From Marasmius tenuissimus (taxonomy: Eukaryota > Basidiomycota > Agaricomycetes > Agaricales > Marasmiaceae), in assembly GCA_029532415.1 (NCBI GenBank), contig JAQOTA010000019.1:248001-312000 (forward strand): a DNA stretch of 64,000 bases, in the 5' to 3' direction. A program made the translations under genes and the position numbers. A model generated the notes under the pieces. The model was given only the letters and a program-made list of their open reading frames with translations, ran no database searches and was not told the DNA's origin. Shown piece by piece: positions 33,470-44,985 of this stretch (the stretch's first letter is position 1; each line of letters starts with the position of its first letter).

Positions 33470-33960
33470 TTATTAGCTCTCGCGTTAGGGTGAGCATAGC
33501 TTCTTCTACGGAGGAAACACGCAGCGTGCTGATCTCCAACAGCGCAATAATAACATCAACGTGGGCCTCGTTACGAAAAGAATCGGTGGTTTTTTCGTAG
33601 ACTCGAGTGTGATAGGGCATTCTCCCGGGTTTGTTCCAATTTTGCTGTTCACAGCTCGTTTACTGATGAATCGTTTGTGCCATGGTGCGAATAAGTAGAA
33701 GCAGCTGTCACTCTGCAATCGTCTATACGGAATATTTCAGACGAACCGAAGAGAGTATCATCACATCATCCAGATCCAGGGGATAGATAGAGGTTGATGA
33801 GCGGTACTACTTGACGAGGGTAAAAATGTGATAGGCAAGCGGCGTCGCAATTCTGTCAATAGTTCTCGTGATTACTCCAAGAGACTTCTTTGAATGTTTT
33901 TTGAAGGACCCCACTCTCTTTGGGGAAGATAGGACACTTGTCCTCTCGCAAGTTTGCGAG
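33470..33960. repeat. duplicated block, copy 1 (other copy about 40790-41290)
   Basis: It shares GCATAGCTTCTTCT, TTCTCCCGGGTTTGTTC, GATAGATAGAGGT, CTCCRAGAGACTTC and ACACTTGTCCTCTC, in order, with 40790-41290. A minus frame at 33411-33620 (EISTLRVSSVEEAMLTLTRE) might be a decayed exon, because the other copy has the corresponding minus trace (EARTLRMSAGEEAMPTL). Confidence 0.65.
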
Positions 33961-34216
33961 CTTCTACTGTACCTTGAGGGCAGAGCTCCTGGGGTACGAG
34001 TTGTCCTCGTTGATTGGAATCGGGGGTTAGGTAGTACGATACAGGTCCGAAATAACTGACCCGCCCTCAAGTATTTCTGCCCGGCAGTCAGCTGACTAAC
34101 GGAACTGCGTAAAAAACCCGCGTCGAACGGTGCCAGATCCTGGACCAACCCATATTTCGCTTTTATGTCCGTACTAAATGACAAAAATGTTCAATCGTCT
34201 GTCAATATTGGTATAT

Positions 34217-37200
34217 CTACAGCGATCTCCCAGTATAAGATGACACGTAATCCGGAGGCTCTTCCTCAGCTCCTTCGAGCACTGCCAACCTTTCCTTAAC
34301 AGCACGCAGCTCCGCTCGCATCGCTGAGAATTCCGTTTTGTTGAATGCGGTATCGTCCCCCAATCGAGGTTGGGACCCCTCTTGGTCTTGGCAAGAAATA
34401 TTGTCCAGAGCTGTGAAAGGTTGGTGGGGCTTGTAAACATTTTCGTCCCGAGGATCCAGAGGCTGTGCAGGGAGACGAAAGGGAGTGGTCATCCCGGTCT
34501 TGTCTGTAGACTTTTCAGTCGTTCTGCTTGGTGTGATAGACTCGGAGATTGGGAAAGGCTCCAGTAAAGGCAGCGGCGGAGGTAACGGGCGCGGTAGGGC
34601 GTCTTGATCCAAGTCCCGAGCTCGGATGTTTACTATCAGAGGATATATCAGAGCCCAAGTCGCGAGGTCTGATGGCTAATGCAACGTACCTTTTCTGCTC
34701 CGTCTGATGAACCAGCAGACTCCGACTACACACGCCAAAACTCCCACGGTACCGATCACCCCAGCGATAACACCGACATTTGATTTGTGATTTGTAGAGG
34801 ATACTGACGAGGGAGGACTTGAGCCTGTTGTACTGTAGAAAGTGTTAGTGTTACTATTTTTCTACTAATCATGGGAGACATCACGGTGTAGGTGTAGAAG
34901 AGTGCCCGGAGATTGTTTGGTGTCTGTAGAAGTGTGGAAGGACAGTAAAATCATTGGGTTGTGGGGCAAGACAGATGAGTTTTGTCAATAAGGGTCTGTG
35001 GTTTTAGCCAATTAAACTCTCACGGAGAGGCGGGATCTCTTGATGTCATGGACAGAAGGATAGGACCATTGGTATAAACGTTGTCCAGTGACAAGAAGGG
35101 AAATCCTTACGTATGCATTGTCCCGAACGATGCATCAAAACTGAGGGCAGTACAGATCATGAACCTGAGTAACAGATGAGCGACTATTCTTACCTGTCAT
35201 TAGGTGTTTGTTTGGCTTGGGGTGTTGTTGTGAACGATACATTGAAACTGAGGGGAGTACAGATCATGCACCTGAATAATGAATGAACAACTATTCTTAC
35301 CCGTCATTTGGTGTTTGTCCGGCTCGAGGTGTTGTGACCGATCCATCGAAACTGAGGGGAGTACATATCATGCACCTGAATAACAGATGAACAACTATTC
35401 TTACCCGTCATTTGGTGTTTGTCCGGCTCGAGGTGTTGTGACCGATCCATCGAAACTGAGGGGAGTACATATCATGCACCTGAATAATAGATGAACGACT
35501 ATTCTTACCCGTCATTCGGCGTTTGTCCGGCTTGTCCGTCTTGGCGAGCGACAGCCCAGCGAGTGTGAGCTACCGGTCGACCATGACTTCTCAAAAAACG
35601 TCAGACTCTAGTGATAGATCATCGAAGTCGTGCATACATAGGATGTTCCTGGTTGTTGTCACCGGCGAGAATGTCCGCTGCTACTGGCCTGAAGAAATCA
35701 ACAACTCGGAACGCTAAACCACCAGGTTCAGAGGAGAATCCTACCCAGACACCTCTGGTGTGGGCGTCACAAAGAAATTGTTCACAGGCATTGTAAGGTG
35801 AGTAGTCTCCAGCTCAAGGACCTCGATTAGAACATAGTTCATTCAAAAAAAAAGTAGCATACCGGATGAGTGAGAATTCTGCGGGGGGAAATGGGGAAGG
35901 ACGTCGAAGAAGAGGAGGCCTTTATGACAGGATGTATATATATCACGCCACAGCCCATTGATGTACGACATGATCGTGCTACTATGCTGACTCACCTGAT
36001 CATCCACTTGGAGTCACGAAGCTTTGTGAGACTCACTCCACGGGTGCATTGTTGAAGATATAAAGTTGAAGATATAAATGGGCACTCAAAAGATAACTAC
36101 CAATGAAACAGAACCAGGTGGTGCCTCCTCAGCAGACCTAACAGCTTGACTCTCTTCTTGATTGCAGACGGCTCAAACTGCCGGGCCTGCAATGTCATCT
36201 GAGCTGCTCTCCACAGTTTGGCATTCTGGTGCCAGTTTGAGATCTCCTTTTCCTCATCCTTGTTGCGTGGGGAGTGTGTGATGCAAACCGTCACGGGAGA
36301 GTTAACTATCTTTGTGGCCACCAACAGTCTTGGAGTGTCCTTTTTTGGAGTATCCACCCAACAATTCATTGTGTGTCGGGGCAACAATCATAGGAGTAGG
36401 GTTGTCTTTGGATGTTGCATTGCAGAAGCATAGGACTACTGCTTTTGTGTGAACAAAACCAAACCAAACCAGAGTAGAATGTCCAGGATAACCTGCATGA
36501 TCTATGGTATCAACACTCTTCTCACAGGAGCTGTTGGGGTGATGCCTCACAAGGTTGAAGGGAAATAATAATTGGTTGGTAGCATGAGAATATCAGGTTT
36601 ACTACAAAGCAAGGGTGAAGTAACGTATGCATTACATCACACGGTCGTTGTTCTGCCTTGTATCCAGAGCTTATGAACATTCAGCATGCAGTGCATGATC
36701 TGTCTTTCGCTCATACGAGATACCTTGAAAGCGCCACCTACTGCGAGACATCACTTATGAATATCAGGATCTCTCCCCAACACCCACAGCTTTGTCATCA
36801 CACCATAGAGGCTTGACTACCAAAGTAACGTGTAGGGAAGTGACAAAGGGTCAATGAGCTCACGTTTCATTCACGCAGCACCTAAGGCAGGGAATGCCCA
36901 ACACTCACTTGAACAATGCCCCTACAGGAGCCGTCAGGTAGAGTCAGTACCAGCAGGTCAGATTGACGGACAAACTCATAGGCGATTCCTATCCAAGACC
37001 CGTCGGACGCCACCGTGAAATCAAGGTGAGTTTCTAATTTATGTCTACTCTCACATCAAAGTGCGGCTTTTCCCTGTGGCTGTTTGGTTCATTGCGAGCT
37101 TTCAACGTCCTAAAACTTCACGTGAGATAATTATCTAAAAGACCTCAAAAGAGTGTTTATACTCTGAGTGAAGAAGTAGGTACAGAAGACATCATTGAAA

Positions 37201-37731
37201 GTCTGCTAACGGGACATGTCAAGGTTTTCCGGATCCGCTGTTAGGACGAGATGAATACTAGAGTCTGGGTTCAACCAATTCCTTGAGTGTAGCCTTGGAC
37301 GAATGCCAATTTGAGTATAGTGGGGAGAGAGCAATGGTATGACTGACACTGAATCGGGACAGTCCTAAATTGCCGAATCGGTAAGGGTGTTCATTTACCG
37401 CCGGTGTTTCTCCCTCATGTTCGATGTGCTTCATCACCAGAACTCATTCTCTCGCGTCAACTCACGACCCTGCCAGAGTCACGGCCGTTCAGGTCAACTC
37501 CCGGGTTACCAACCACTGTTGAGACCCTAAAATTTGCAAAGCGTCTCTAGAACAAACAGGGCCAGGTGGATGTTTATATTCGCGTTGATAAATTCTCGTC
37601 CATTCTCTCGTTTCTATGATTCTCATACTGACGTACAACTGACTTATCAGCCATAAATCCCCTTCCCGAAACCTTGAATAACATCCCATTGTAAGTATGG
37701 CGAATGCAGCCGCGATCCCAGTAGCTATCAT
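34217..37731 (-). CDS. probable secreted-N-terminus, single-pass membrane protein with repeated exons
   Basis: This minus-strand gene is assembled from several exons. A possible first exon starts at 37731 with a hydrophobic leader (MIATGIAAAFAILTMGC). Further exons lie at about 37546-37475, at 37364-37211 (DCPDSVSVIPLLSPHYTQIG) and at about 37020-36907 (DFTVASDGSWIGIAYEF), with another near 35800-35665 (GVWVGFSSEPGGLAFRVVDF). A run of short repeated exons follows (35508-35111). An exon at about 34836-34693 encodes a transmembrane span (VGVIAGVIGTVGVLACVVGV) followed by FIRRSRK. The last exon (34639-34217) encodes a Pro-rich cytoplasmic tail with a coiled coil and EEEPPDYVSSYTG. Exon junctions upstream of 35508 are not all resolved, and the connection across 35.8-36.9 kb is inferred. 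The ligand or role is unknown. Confidence 0.5.
34693..34836 (-). other. exon encoding the transmembrane segment
   Basis: Acceptor CTACAG and donor GTACGT bound an exon reading TTGSSPPSSVSSTNHKSN, then about 23 hydrophobic residues (GVIAGVIGTVGVLACVVGV...), then FIRRSRK. The positive charges after the span predict an outside-in orientation with the C-terminal tail in the cytoplasm. It joins in phase to the final exon. Confidence 0.75.
35111..35508 (-). repeat. tandem exon-intron cassette, 104-bp units
   Basis: Short exons at 35405-35455 (51 nt), 35301-35351 (51 nt), 35194-35247 (54 nt) and 35111-35140 (30 nt) are separated by introns of exactly 53 nt each (35456-35508, 35352-35404, 35248-35300, 35141-35193). 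Every intron starts GTAAGAAT and ends CTCAG. The two middle units are almost identical in exon and intron alike, and the outer ones have diverged. Each exon is a multiple of three and encodes a variant of FDGSVTTPRAGQTPNDG. This arose by tandem duplication of a whole exon plus intron. Confidence 0.85.
36060..36900. other. unresolved sequence within the membrane protein locus
   Basis: A minus frame at 36387-36097 (ISNWHQNAKLWRAAQMTLQ) looks coding but is not recognised. It may be a fragment of a transposable element inserted in an intron of the surrounding gene. CTACCAA occurs inverted near 36097 and 36575 but the match is too short to define an element. Confidence 0.3.
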
Positions 37732-38002
37732 CGCTATCCTCGCCTATACCTACACTCTAACTCGGTAGTCACAATACCGCTAGCTATTTCCCCGAAGGCT
37801 TCGAAGATAGTGTAGTATTCGAGGAGTACAGTAGACCCCTGTGCCTCAGTATTCCCCGACACTCTTCATTGCTCCATTTGATACTCCTAGTCGCGAGGTG
37901 AAGGTAACAGGCGTATACATACCCTCAGCACATCCAGCCTCATTTTTGACGTGCAAAACTGAGGTGCCTGAGGATTGAGATACTATTCGACCCCCTAACG
38001 TA

Positions 38003-38480
38003 TCAGACAGAATCGATTCGCTGAAAGGGCCACCGTACTGAGTCCACGTAGCTCAATACCAGAGCTCCGTGAATAGGCAGTGCACGATCCGACTGAGGAT
38101 GGATAGTAATGAGAGGCCAGTGATAAGACGCACAGAACATCGGAGTACCTTCGATTAAAAGAGCATGAAAGACCAGGTCCAGAGTGCAAGCATCTCGATG
38201 AGCTTGAAGAGTGGCTTGAGGTTTCGGCATCCACTTTCTAGAACGAATAGGATAGGTCCAGGTACTTTATAATTCTGAGGAACTATGGCTGAGGCGACGC
38301 TGGTGGCAAGATGTAACCTTCGCGGAGGGCAGAAAGGTATCGCTTGTGTATCTCACTGTATCGTCGTAATGAGGACAATTATTGTTGGATGTTATCATCA
38401 TTCCTGCAGAATCCGCCTGTCTGAGTTTGAAGCGATGGAGATAGGTGTGCTCTCGGAGTACGCGAAAGATGTTGTTCATC
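38003..38480 (-). pseudogene. unknown degenerate coding trace
   Basis: Minus frames 38479-38267 and 38230-38003 are open and compositionally protein-like (TLDLVFHALLIEGTPMFCAS; LSYVDSVRWPFQRIDSV). They lie in different frames with no clear intron between them. I do not recognise the product and mark it as a possible pseudogene only. Confidence 0.3.
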
Positions 38481-40780
38481 GTTGTCTACCTTCAATGTCC
38501 AAATTCGTGCGCGATAGAGAGAGAGCGATTTGAGTTGCGTCTTGAATGTGAATATGATCATACAATTGTGAAGAGAACAGGACCTACCCCTTTCCCCCTC
38601 AATAGCGTGGTTGTGTGTTTCGTTTCCAATTTCCACCTATACCGAGCTTTCCGTCGAAGTCGTACCGCCAGCAATGGCGTAGTGGAAAGATTAAGAGGCG
38701 AAAAACTGAGGGGATTACATCCAGTTTACCTGGCTCGGGAAAATCGTCGTGGTGGTTGGGGGACAAGAGTCTGAGACAATCCCCCGACGACTTATCTGAG
38801 AGCGAAATCCCGGTCCGGTGCGGCTTGCCGATCCGACATAACCAGCTGACCAATCATGATGACACCTGCGTGCTTTTCCAATCCAACCACCACCACCACT
38901 GTCGACGAGCTCATCGCAAACAACACTTCTCAGTTACTCCATCTAGTCTCGTTCCTTCAAACCATGTAGTACATGGTGTACTCGCCTCCCTGCTTAATTT
39001 CAGGCAAGAAAGCAAGGAATCACGTCCCTTAAAGGCCCAAGTTGATCACTTGAACGTTCACCTAGTAAGTCCTCAGTACTCAGTTTCAGTGCATTTGGGA
39101 GTAAACATGTATCTCAACACTTTTTTTCTTTTTGTAGTTCCGAGCCATGGCCCCAATATGGGGATCTTTGCTGCTGAAACTTTGACTGAACACTCGGACA
39201 ACCGTACATCGTCCAGAACACGGAGAGAACTGATAAATTGAGGTTGGAGAGTACACAGAGCGAATTTGAGAAAGACACCATCGTAGTGCGTCTTCCTTTC
39301 ACTCTGGTTGTACCCTTCTTATGCTCACAACCTTCTGGTACCCAGAACTTGCCCTCTTCAATGCCGTTATGGATCCTTCCAACGGAATCGTCTAGGCTCT
39401 GATCACAATCAAGAAGCTCCACACCAATGATACACCCCCGACTCACGCTATTAGCGCATATGAGCCTGGTCACCGTACTGCGTATACCTAGACACTGCGA
39501 ATACTCCTGACTTCCCAACGCCAACATCGAGATTAGCGATCCGGCTCGTTAGGCTGCGACCTCCGAGCTTTTCGAAAACCCAACACGCAGACGGAGATGA
39601 AAACCGCGAGGGACATGGTTGTCGCTCCAGGTCATGGGCTCCTGCCCCAGCCAACTACGAGACTAAGAGGACAGAACTCGTCAACTCTTTCTCAAGAATG
39701 CCATTACCTTTCATGCATCTCCTCCCTGCTCATCTCATTATCTCAACATTACGTCGATCGCGTGGCATGATGCCCATCTATCTTCAACCTACCACTAGCT
39801 CTACCGCCCTCGGCTTTCGATAGTGTTCGCGGGGGCCGTTACAAAGAATGCTCGAGCCCACTGGATTTCGATAGCCGGCCGCTGGTGCATATACTCTGTA
39901 TGTTGACCTTCTCTCATTCACTTTGGCGTACTCTACTAAACGCTACGGTTCTAGCCTCGAGATCTTGGCCTTATTCATTTCCTCGAACCCTATGATTGTC
40001 CGATCTGGTCAGGATTGGCTTTTGCCCATTACTGTAGGACCGGAGACGTAACATTGCGTTTGGAGGTTCGTAACCCGTTCACGGTACTACCGGTCTCTCG
40101 CTCATACCACAGTAACTACAATATGACAGTCTAGTACGCGAACGAATCCGCTGGAGGGATAACGGAAGACACCACATACGCACAGGCACCATTATCGCAC
40201 ACGTTTGCTTGTCGATTAGGCTTAGGCAAGCTCGGGTGAGAATGTGTAGAGAGGTAGAAGCTATCGCCTTATCCCGCCGAGGCACTGGCTAGGGTTCGGG
40301 AGAAGCATCGAGGGGTCGAGCTACGAGTGTACGTCCTGGCTTTAACTTGTCCGACGGTCCCCTCTGCTCACACTCTGCCTTTGTATAGACAAATTCCTAG
40401 AAGCCAAGATACGCCGAGGAATGGACTCATGCTCGAGTTACTCGCCTCCAACAAACATCAGACATCCTTCCTGACTTTTCCTACACTCTCCATCCTCACC
40501 TCGCCGTCGTTCTACTCGTGAGCACCGTCAATCATCCCGTGGCTACCATGATGCGCTCTTTCGGTTCTAAGTTGCGTCGGGCTGCTGCCGAGCTTGGGCA
40601 GGTGTCCCCTGGGATCTGGATGGCTTGTTGGTGCTGGAGACTCGGGTGCAGCACTCTTGGGAGTAGGGGCCCGACACGAATCGTGGTTTTACTTCCATAT
40701 GGTGAGTATCATTACCCGCTTCGATTCGTTTCCTATCGCTGATTGTAGAATCTCTACTCTGGCAGCAAAGCTGGTCCTTG
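38481..40780. other. no supported gene
   Basis: The longest frame here (+ 38615-39241, 208 codons) has low-complexity His/Ser stretches, no domain and no splice support. A minus stretch at about 39480-39260 (RGCIIGVELLDCDQSLDDSV) is a possible exon of an unknown gene. Nothing can be assigned. Confidence 0.35.
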
Positions 40781-40789
40781 CGTTGTCAG

Positions 40790-41290
40790 CTCTGGCGATA
40801 CTTAGCGTTGGCATAGCTTCTTCTCCGGCGGACATACGCAACGTGCGGGCCTCGACACGAGCAAAGGTCAATCTATCCGACTTCAAATATTGATCTGGGC
40901 CTCGTGTGGAAGAGAATCAGTGGTTCCTTTGTAGACTCCAGGGTGCTAGGTCGTTCTCCCGGGTTTGTTCAAACCCTCGTTGCTTATGGCTCGCTTACTG
41001 ATGGATAGTTCGTGCCAGAGTGCGATTCAGGGAAGCAGCCGCTTCCTGATCTCTATACGGGATATTCCAGACAAACACGGAGAGTATACCATCACGTCGT
41101 CCGGGACTGAGGCGATAGATAGAGGTCAATGAGTAATACTTGGGGGTAGATATGTGATGGGATATCGGCGCTCGCCATTCTGTCACACGTTCTCATGAGC
41201 ACTCCGAGAGACTTCGTTAGATGTTTCTAAACGGTTCGAGCTCCCTTCTGGGATAATTGTACACTTGTCCTCTCACGATTTTCGATTGGC
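40790..41290. repeat. duplicated block, copy 2 (other copy 33470-33960)
   Basis: Same order and orientation of shared landmarks as copy 1. No intact frame is conserved between the copies, so it is either a pair of dead paralogues or an unclassified repeat. Confidence 0.65.
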
Positions 41291-42040
41291 ATTGGAGTGC
41301 AGGGTGGTACGATTCACGCCCTCATCTGTATCTCGTCCGTATCTCTGCATTTTTTTTGATCCATAAATTAACGCAGCCTGCTGACTGATGTTCCGCCCCA
41401 GAGCCTTCTCAGCTTTTGCTGGGAGGCTCACTATGGATCGCTCCCTTCAGCTATCGGCTCTGCGTAAGTTTTTCTCCGTCCCGTTAAACTCCACGCCTTC
41501 GGCGGTTTATTGTCATACCTGCCATTCCATCGCGCTCACTTCAGTGTAACGCAATATGGAATATGCCATATCCTCAGATAGTCTCACCCATGAGTAAGAG
41601 CCGGGTTACGGCAAAACCAAGGTTAAACTTTGAGACGCGCTCAGCCATAACCTCCATCTCCCCTCTGAGTGGTTACCGACACCACTACATCTCACTTTAC
41701 GGCTACCACCATAGATCCATCATCTCCCGGACAGCCTCACCATAACGACCAGAGAAAAGGTATGTACTTACAAACCCACATATAAGGACCTAAGGATTCC
41801 CCTTCCTATTCCCGTGACTCGATGATTATCAACATGATGCTTTCGTGAACACGATCCACAAAATCAATACGGGAGAATTTTATTCCCTCTCTATCGACTT
41901 CTTGGTGACTAAAACACGCCCTCCGTACCTCCCATCAGGTTGAACTCGAGTTGCTTTCACCTGCTCTACCTGGGTTTGAACAGGGGGGCTAAATTTTCAT
42001 AGCGATACCGTCCGGTTACGCTCACCTAGTTGTTCATTTG
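41291..42040. other. no supported gene
   Basis: Stop-rich in all frames, with no recognised repeat ends or RNA gene. Confidence 0.4.
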
Positions 42041-43040
42041 CTGTGCTAACAGTCTTCCTCTATGTTGGACATTCCATCTACCGACTTCAGATTGCTTGGT
42101 TTGAACAGACCTTCGATCTGGATGGGTCGCGCTTTGTTTTCCTTCTCCGTTGTTCTTGCCGTCGTCGCCGACGACTCGGAAACAGCAGCTTGAAGATACT
42201 AATTTCTGTGCCAAAGTCATTATTTGGGTGTCCACATTCACTCTTTGAGTGCGGGATGACCCAGTCGTGCTCATACTTATCTGAATCGGCTCTCTGTCTA
42301 TATATCTACTACCAACTCCCGAACGTGATGTTGTCCTACGTTAACCAACCTCAATATTCTGGGGTCCATGGCTCCGATGCTGCATTGAACTCGAAGCATG
42401 TGTTCTGCTCGTTTGAGGGGCACAATCCGCGTCTGACAAAACACTGTCTACGTCGGGCTATGCCATTCGCCCAGTGCATTTTCTATGTTATGATGGCTGT
42501 CACAACTTATAGTCAAAAGCTTAGGTTCGTTCAGGTTCAAGTTGTGATCAGAATAGTGAGATTGAAACTAGGTCAAGCTGAAGAACTCAACCAGGTAAAA
42601 TACAAGTATATATACTGAAAGCCCCGTGTATAACACACCTTGTAAATAGTAAGATGAACATAAATATGCAATGCCAGAAACAAGTCAGAGACTTGATACA
42701 AGTCTCATTGATAGATACAAACAATAATCATAGATAAAGCAGTGGTTGAGACAAGTAAGAGTTCTGATACAAGTCGCAATGATAGATAGAAGATGAAAAG
42801 ATAGATATGAAAGAAAAACGTGTACCCCCTCAGTAAGAACACATGTCCATCATGTGTAACTGTAACATTCTAGCCCAAGATGCATTGCGTTATGGTGTTA
42901 TATATGTAAGCCCTCTTTCTTTGTATATGATAATGGCTGTTGGTCAGTGTTTTTTGACTGTAGCTTGAAGAGAAATCAATCTGTAATGTCCCTTCATTTG
43001 CAGCTGCTCATGGTTTGGGCCCAGGAATGCACATCTATTG
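42040..43040 (+). repeat. duplicated block, copy 2 (other copy 13360-14195)
   Basis: It matches 13360-14195 on both sides of a solo LTR (42486-42867). After removal of the LTR the two halves align continuously with copy 1, which shows that the LTR arrived after the duplication. Confidence 0.75.
42486..42867. repeat. solo LTR with 5-bp target duplication TTCTA
   Basis: The 382-bp sequence starts TGTTATGATGG and ends AACTGTAACA (TGTTA/TAACA ends). It is flanked by TTCTA at 42481-42485 and 42868-42872. It interrupts the duplicated block at 42.0-43.0 kb. Its family is distinct from the other two solo LTRs. Confidence 0.9.
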
Positions 43041-43290
43041 ATCTCTGGTAATCTATGCCAGGTTTTCTTGAGATTGGTCAAGTTTCTTTAGATTTTCTTA
43101 AGATTTTCAGCTTAAGATTTTGAGTGAGCTAAGGGGACATAAGGAACTCTTAAGATAAAATCTCACAATTTAGTTGGGCAAAAAATCAGTGCTCAGCAGT
43201 CTAGCCATGACTCCAATGTACTGCCTTGGTGCCCTAACATGCAGTGAGAGCATCAAAGTGGCAAGCTGGCACAAGCTGACAGACAAGCCG

Positions 43291-43755
43291 TGTTGAGGCA
43301 GATGTCCTGCCACGCAGTGGCAGCATGGGACAGACTAGCTAACCTGGAGATAGGCTTAGAGGCAGCAACAAGAGTCGTAAAGGTACTGGTATAGTTGAAT
43401 TACATGCTATATACACACCTTATGACCTCACTAACCCTAGGACCTATCGTACTATATAACCCTTGACCTCCGATCTGTACTATGTCATGCACAGTAGTTA
43501 ATCTCCACTTTTACGATCTTACTTACTCATTTCTCATGCCCTATGCCTCTATCTCCATTTCGTCATATGACTTACAGATTAGATATCTGGACTCCGTAGT
43601 TCACTCTACAGTATATAAGTTCTCTCTCGTCCTGTATAATCATTCATTTCTACTTTTCTCTCTTCTACGTTGAGCCCTAGCTCCGACTTACTCTTCACTA
43701 CTTGTCAACTCTGCTCTTCTGGTAAACTCGATACTCTTCACCGTTGCTCGCGACT
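43291..43755 (+). repeat. copia LTR/leader fragment
   Basis: The first 100 bp (TGTTGAGGCAG ... GTACTGGTAT) match the start of the copia LTRs at 45233 and 48559. The sequence then diverges into a pyrimidine-rich leader with TATATAAG at about 43612. A TTGGTAGCAGC motif at about 43756 resembles a copia primer-binding site. It precedes a gag start, so it is probably the 5' LTR and leader of a related copia family, or a chimera of two families. Confidence 0.55.
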
Positions 43756-43843
43756 TGGTAGCAGCAACACTTTTGTCGCATCACAATCTACTTGACCCTC
43801 TCGTAATTCTATCCACTCCTCACCATTAACTTCTATTCTCATC

Positions 43844-44101
43844 ATGACTACTACCTTTGACAAGATTGTCATCGAAGCTCTTGACACCAAGGAATGTTAC
43901 CCCGGCTGGCTCATTAAAATCACTGACGTCCTCGACGAACTCCAAGTCCTCGACATCGCCACTGGCATTGAAACACGTTCGAACCCCATCATTAAAGCTA
44001 AAGGTGAATCAGACGAAGACTTCAAAGAACGACAGAAGTCTGAAGATGTCTCAATCCTAAATTGGGACAAGAAGGACAAGAATAGTGTTGCCAACAGTCA
44101 G
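43844..44101 (+). pseudogene. copia gag, truncated N-terminal fragment
   Basis: The ATG at 43844 starts MTTTFDKIVIEALDTKECYPGWLIKITDVLDELQVLDI, the form of the N-terminal domain of Ty1/copia Gag. Coding homology stops at about 44100, where GC-rich GGCTCGG sequence begins, and the rest of the element is missing. Confidence 0.7.
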
Positions 44102-44102
44102 C

Positions 44103-44165
44103 TCGGCTCGGCTCTGGGAGCCGTTGACGGGCTGCGGCTCGGCTCCCTGAGCTGCTCGAGCCGGA
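44103..44165. repeat. GC-rich GGCTCGGCTC palindromic stretch
   Basis: GCTCGGCTCGGCTC, GGGAGCC, GGCTCGGCTCCC and GCTCGAGCC form nested inverted repeats. It truncates the copia gag fragment and resembles the stretch at 15453-15590. Confidence 0.5.
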
Positions 44166-44319
44166 AAAATCCTTCATAGAAAAAATATTCTACAGTCCCA
44201 ATAAATCCCTCTAGGCATGCGTAGAGTGATTAGAACTCCTCTATAGACTCCAAGGCCACGCTGGGCACTCACTGACTGAGGGTTTTAGGATCCGCTCTGC
44301 TGGAACACGTCTGAACTTT

Positions 44320-44960
44320 GAAGTCCCATCCCAAACAAACCTTGGATCTACAAGGACCCATCCTTCTATGTCAAACTATGACAGGCTACTCCTATAAACG
44401 TTAGGACTCGGGAGTTGGACATCTACACTCTACATCACGATTCACAACAATTCTCGAGTCCCGACTCCCAAAAATAGCGCCCATATAGAATATTTATCCT
44501 TGGCATCTACGGTGACCAGTCTGAGTCCTAAGTTCTAACCTCATCCCGAGAGTCCGAGAGCCTCACATCCCAGGTTATTGGCCACAGGTACCCCTCCTCA
44601 AAGCTTAGTCCCTTCAAATAATGTTGAATTATGACTTATCACAATATCGGATACTGCCTCATTTTTCAGTGTCCCGATTTACCCTCAATTTGATATCCCA
44701 CATGTGGCGTAGCCCAGCTGCCCAACTCCATCCCGGGACCCAATGGATGAAGGACCCGGTCACCCAATGGATGAAGGAACCATCAATTCTAGAGCCTCAA
44801 AAGCTCAAACAGTTTCCTGGTTTCTCTGATCTCGACTCTTCTCGCTTTCTGGATCATTGAATAGTCATAGTAAGTGTCACCAGGTGACTAGGGCTCAAGA
44901 CTGGAGGAGAAAGACTAATGTGCACTCTTCCATGTATTGCGTATGCATTTAATGGTATTA
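44320..44960 (+). repeat. dispersed non-coding block similar to 54890-55130
   Basis: It shares ACAAACCTTGGA-CTACAA, an ATAGCGCCCnTAT motif, the CCnAGGTTnTTGGCnACA segment and AAGGACTAATGTG/CATGTATTGCGTATG with 54890-55130, in order. That other copy is the 5' flank of the gene ending at 50.4 kb, so this may be the 5' flank of a lost paralogue. It includes a 23-bp direct repeat (ACCCAATGGATGAAGGA) at 44739-44785. Confidence 0.5.
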
Positions 44961-44985
44961 GAGAATTGTATAGTATATTCCTAAT

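Noticed and set aside
35111..35508. Regular direct repeats resembling a CRISPR-like array
   Set aside because: The period is exon plus intron with canonical splice sites and an open frame, and the genome is eukaryotic.
38615..39241. 208-codon + strand reading frame
   Set aside because: Low-complexity composition, no domain, no splice context and competing frames on minus; not supported as a gene.
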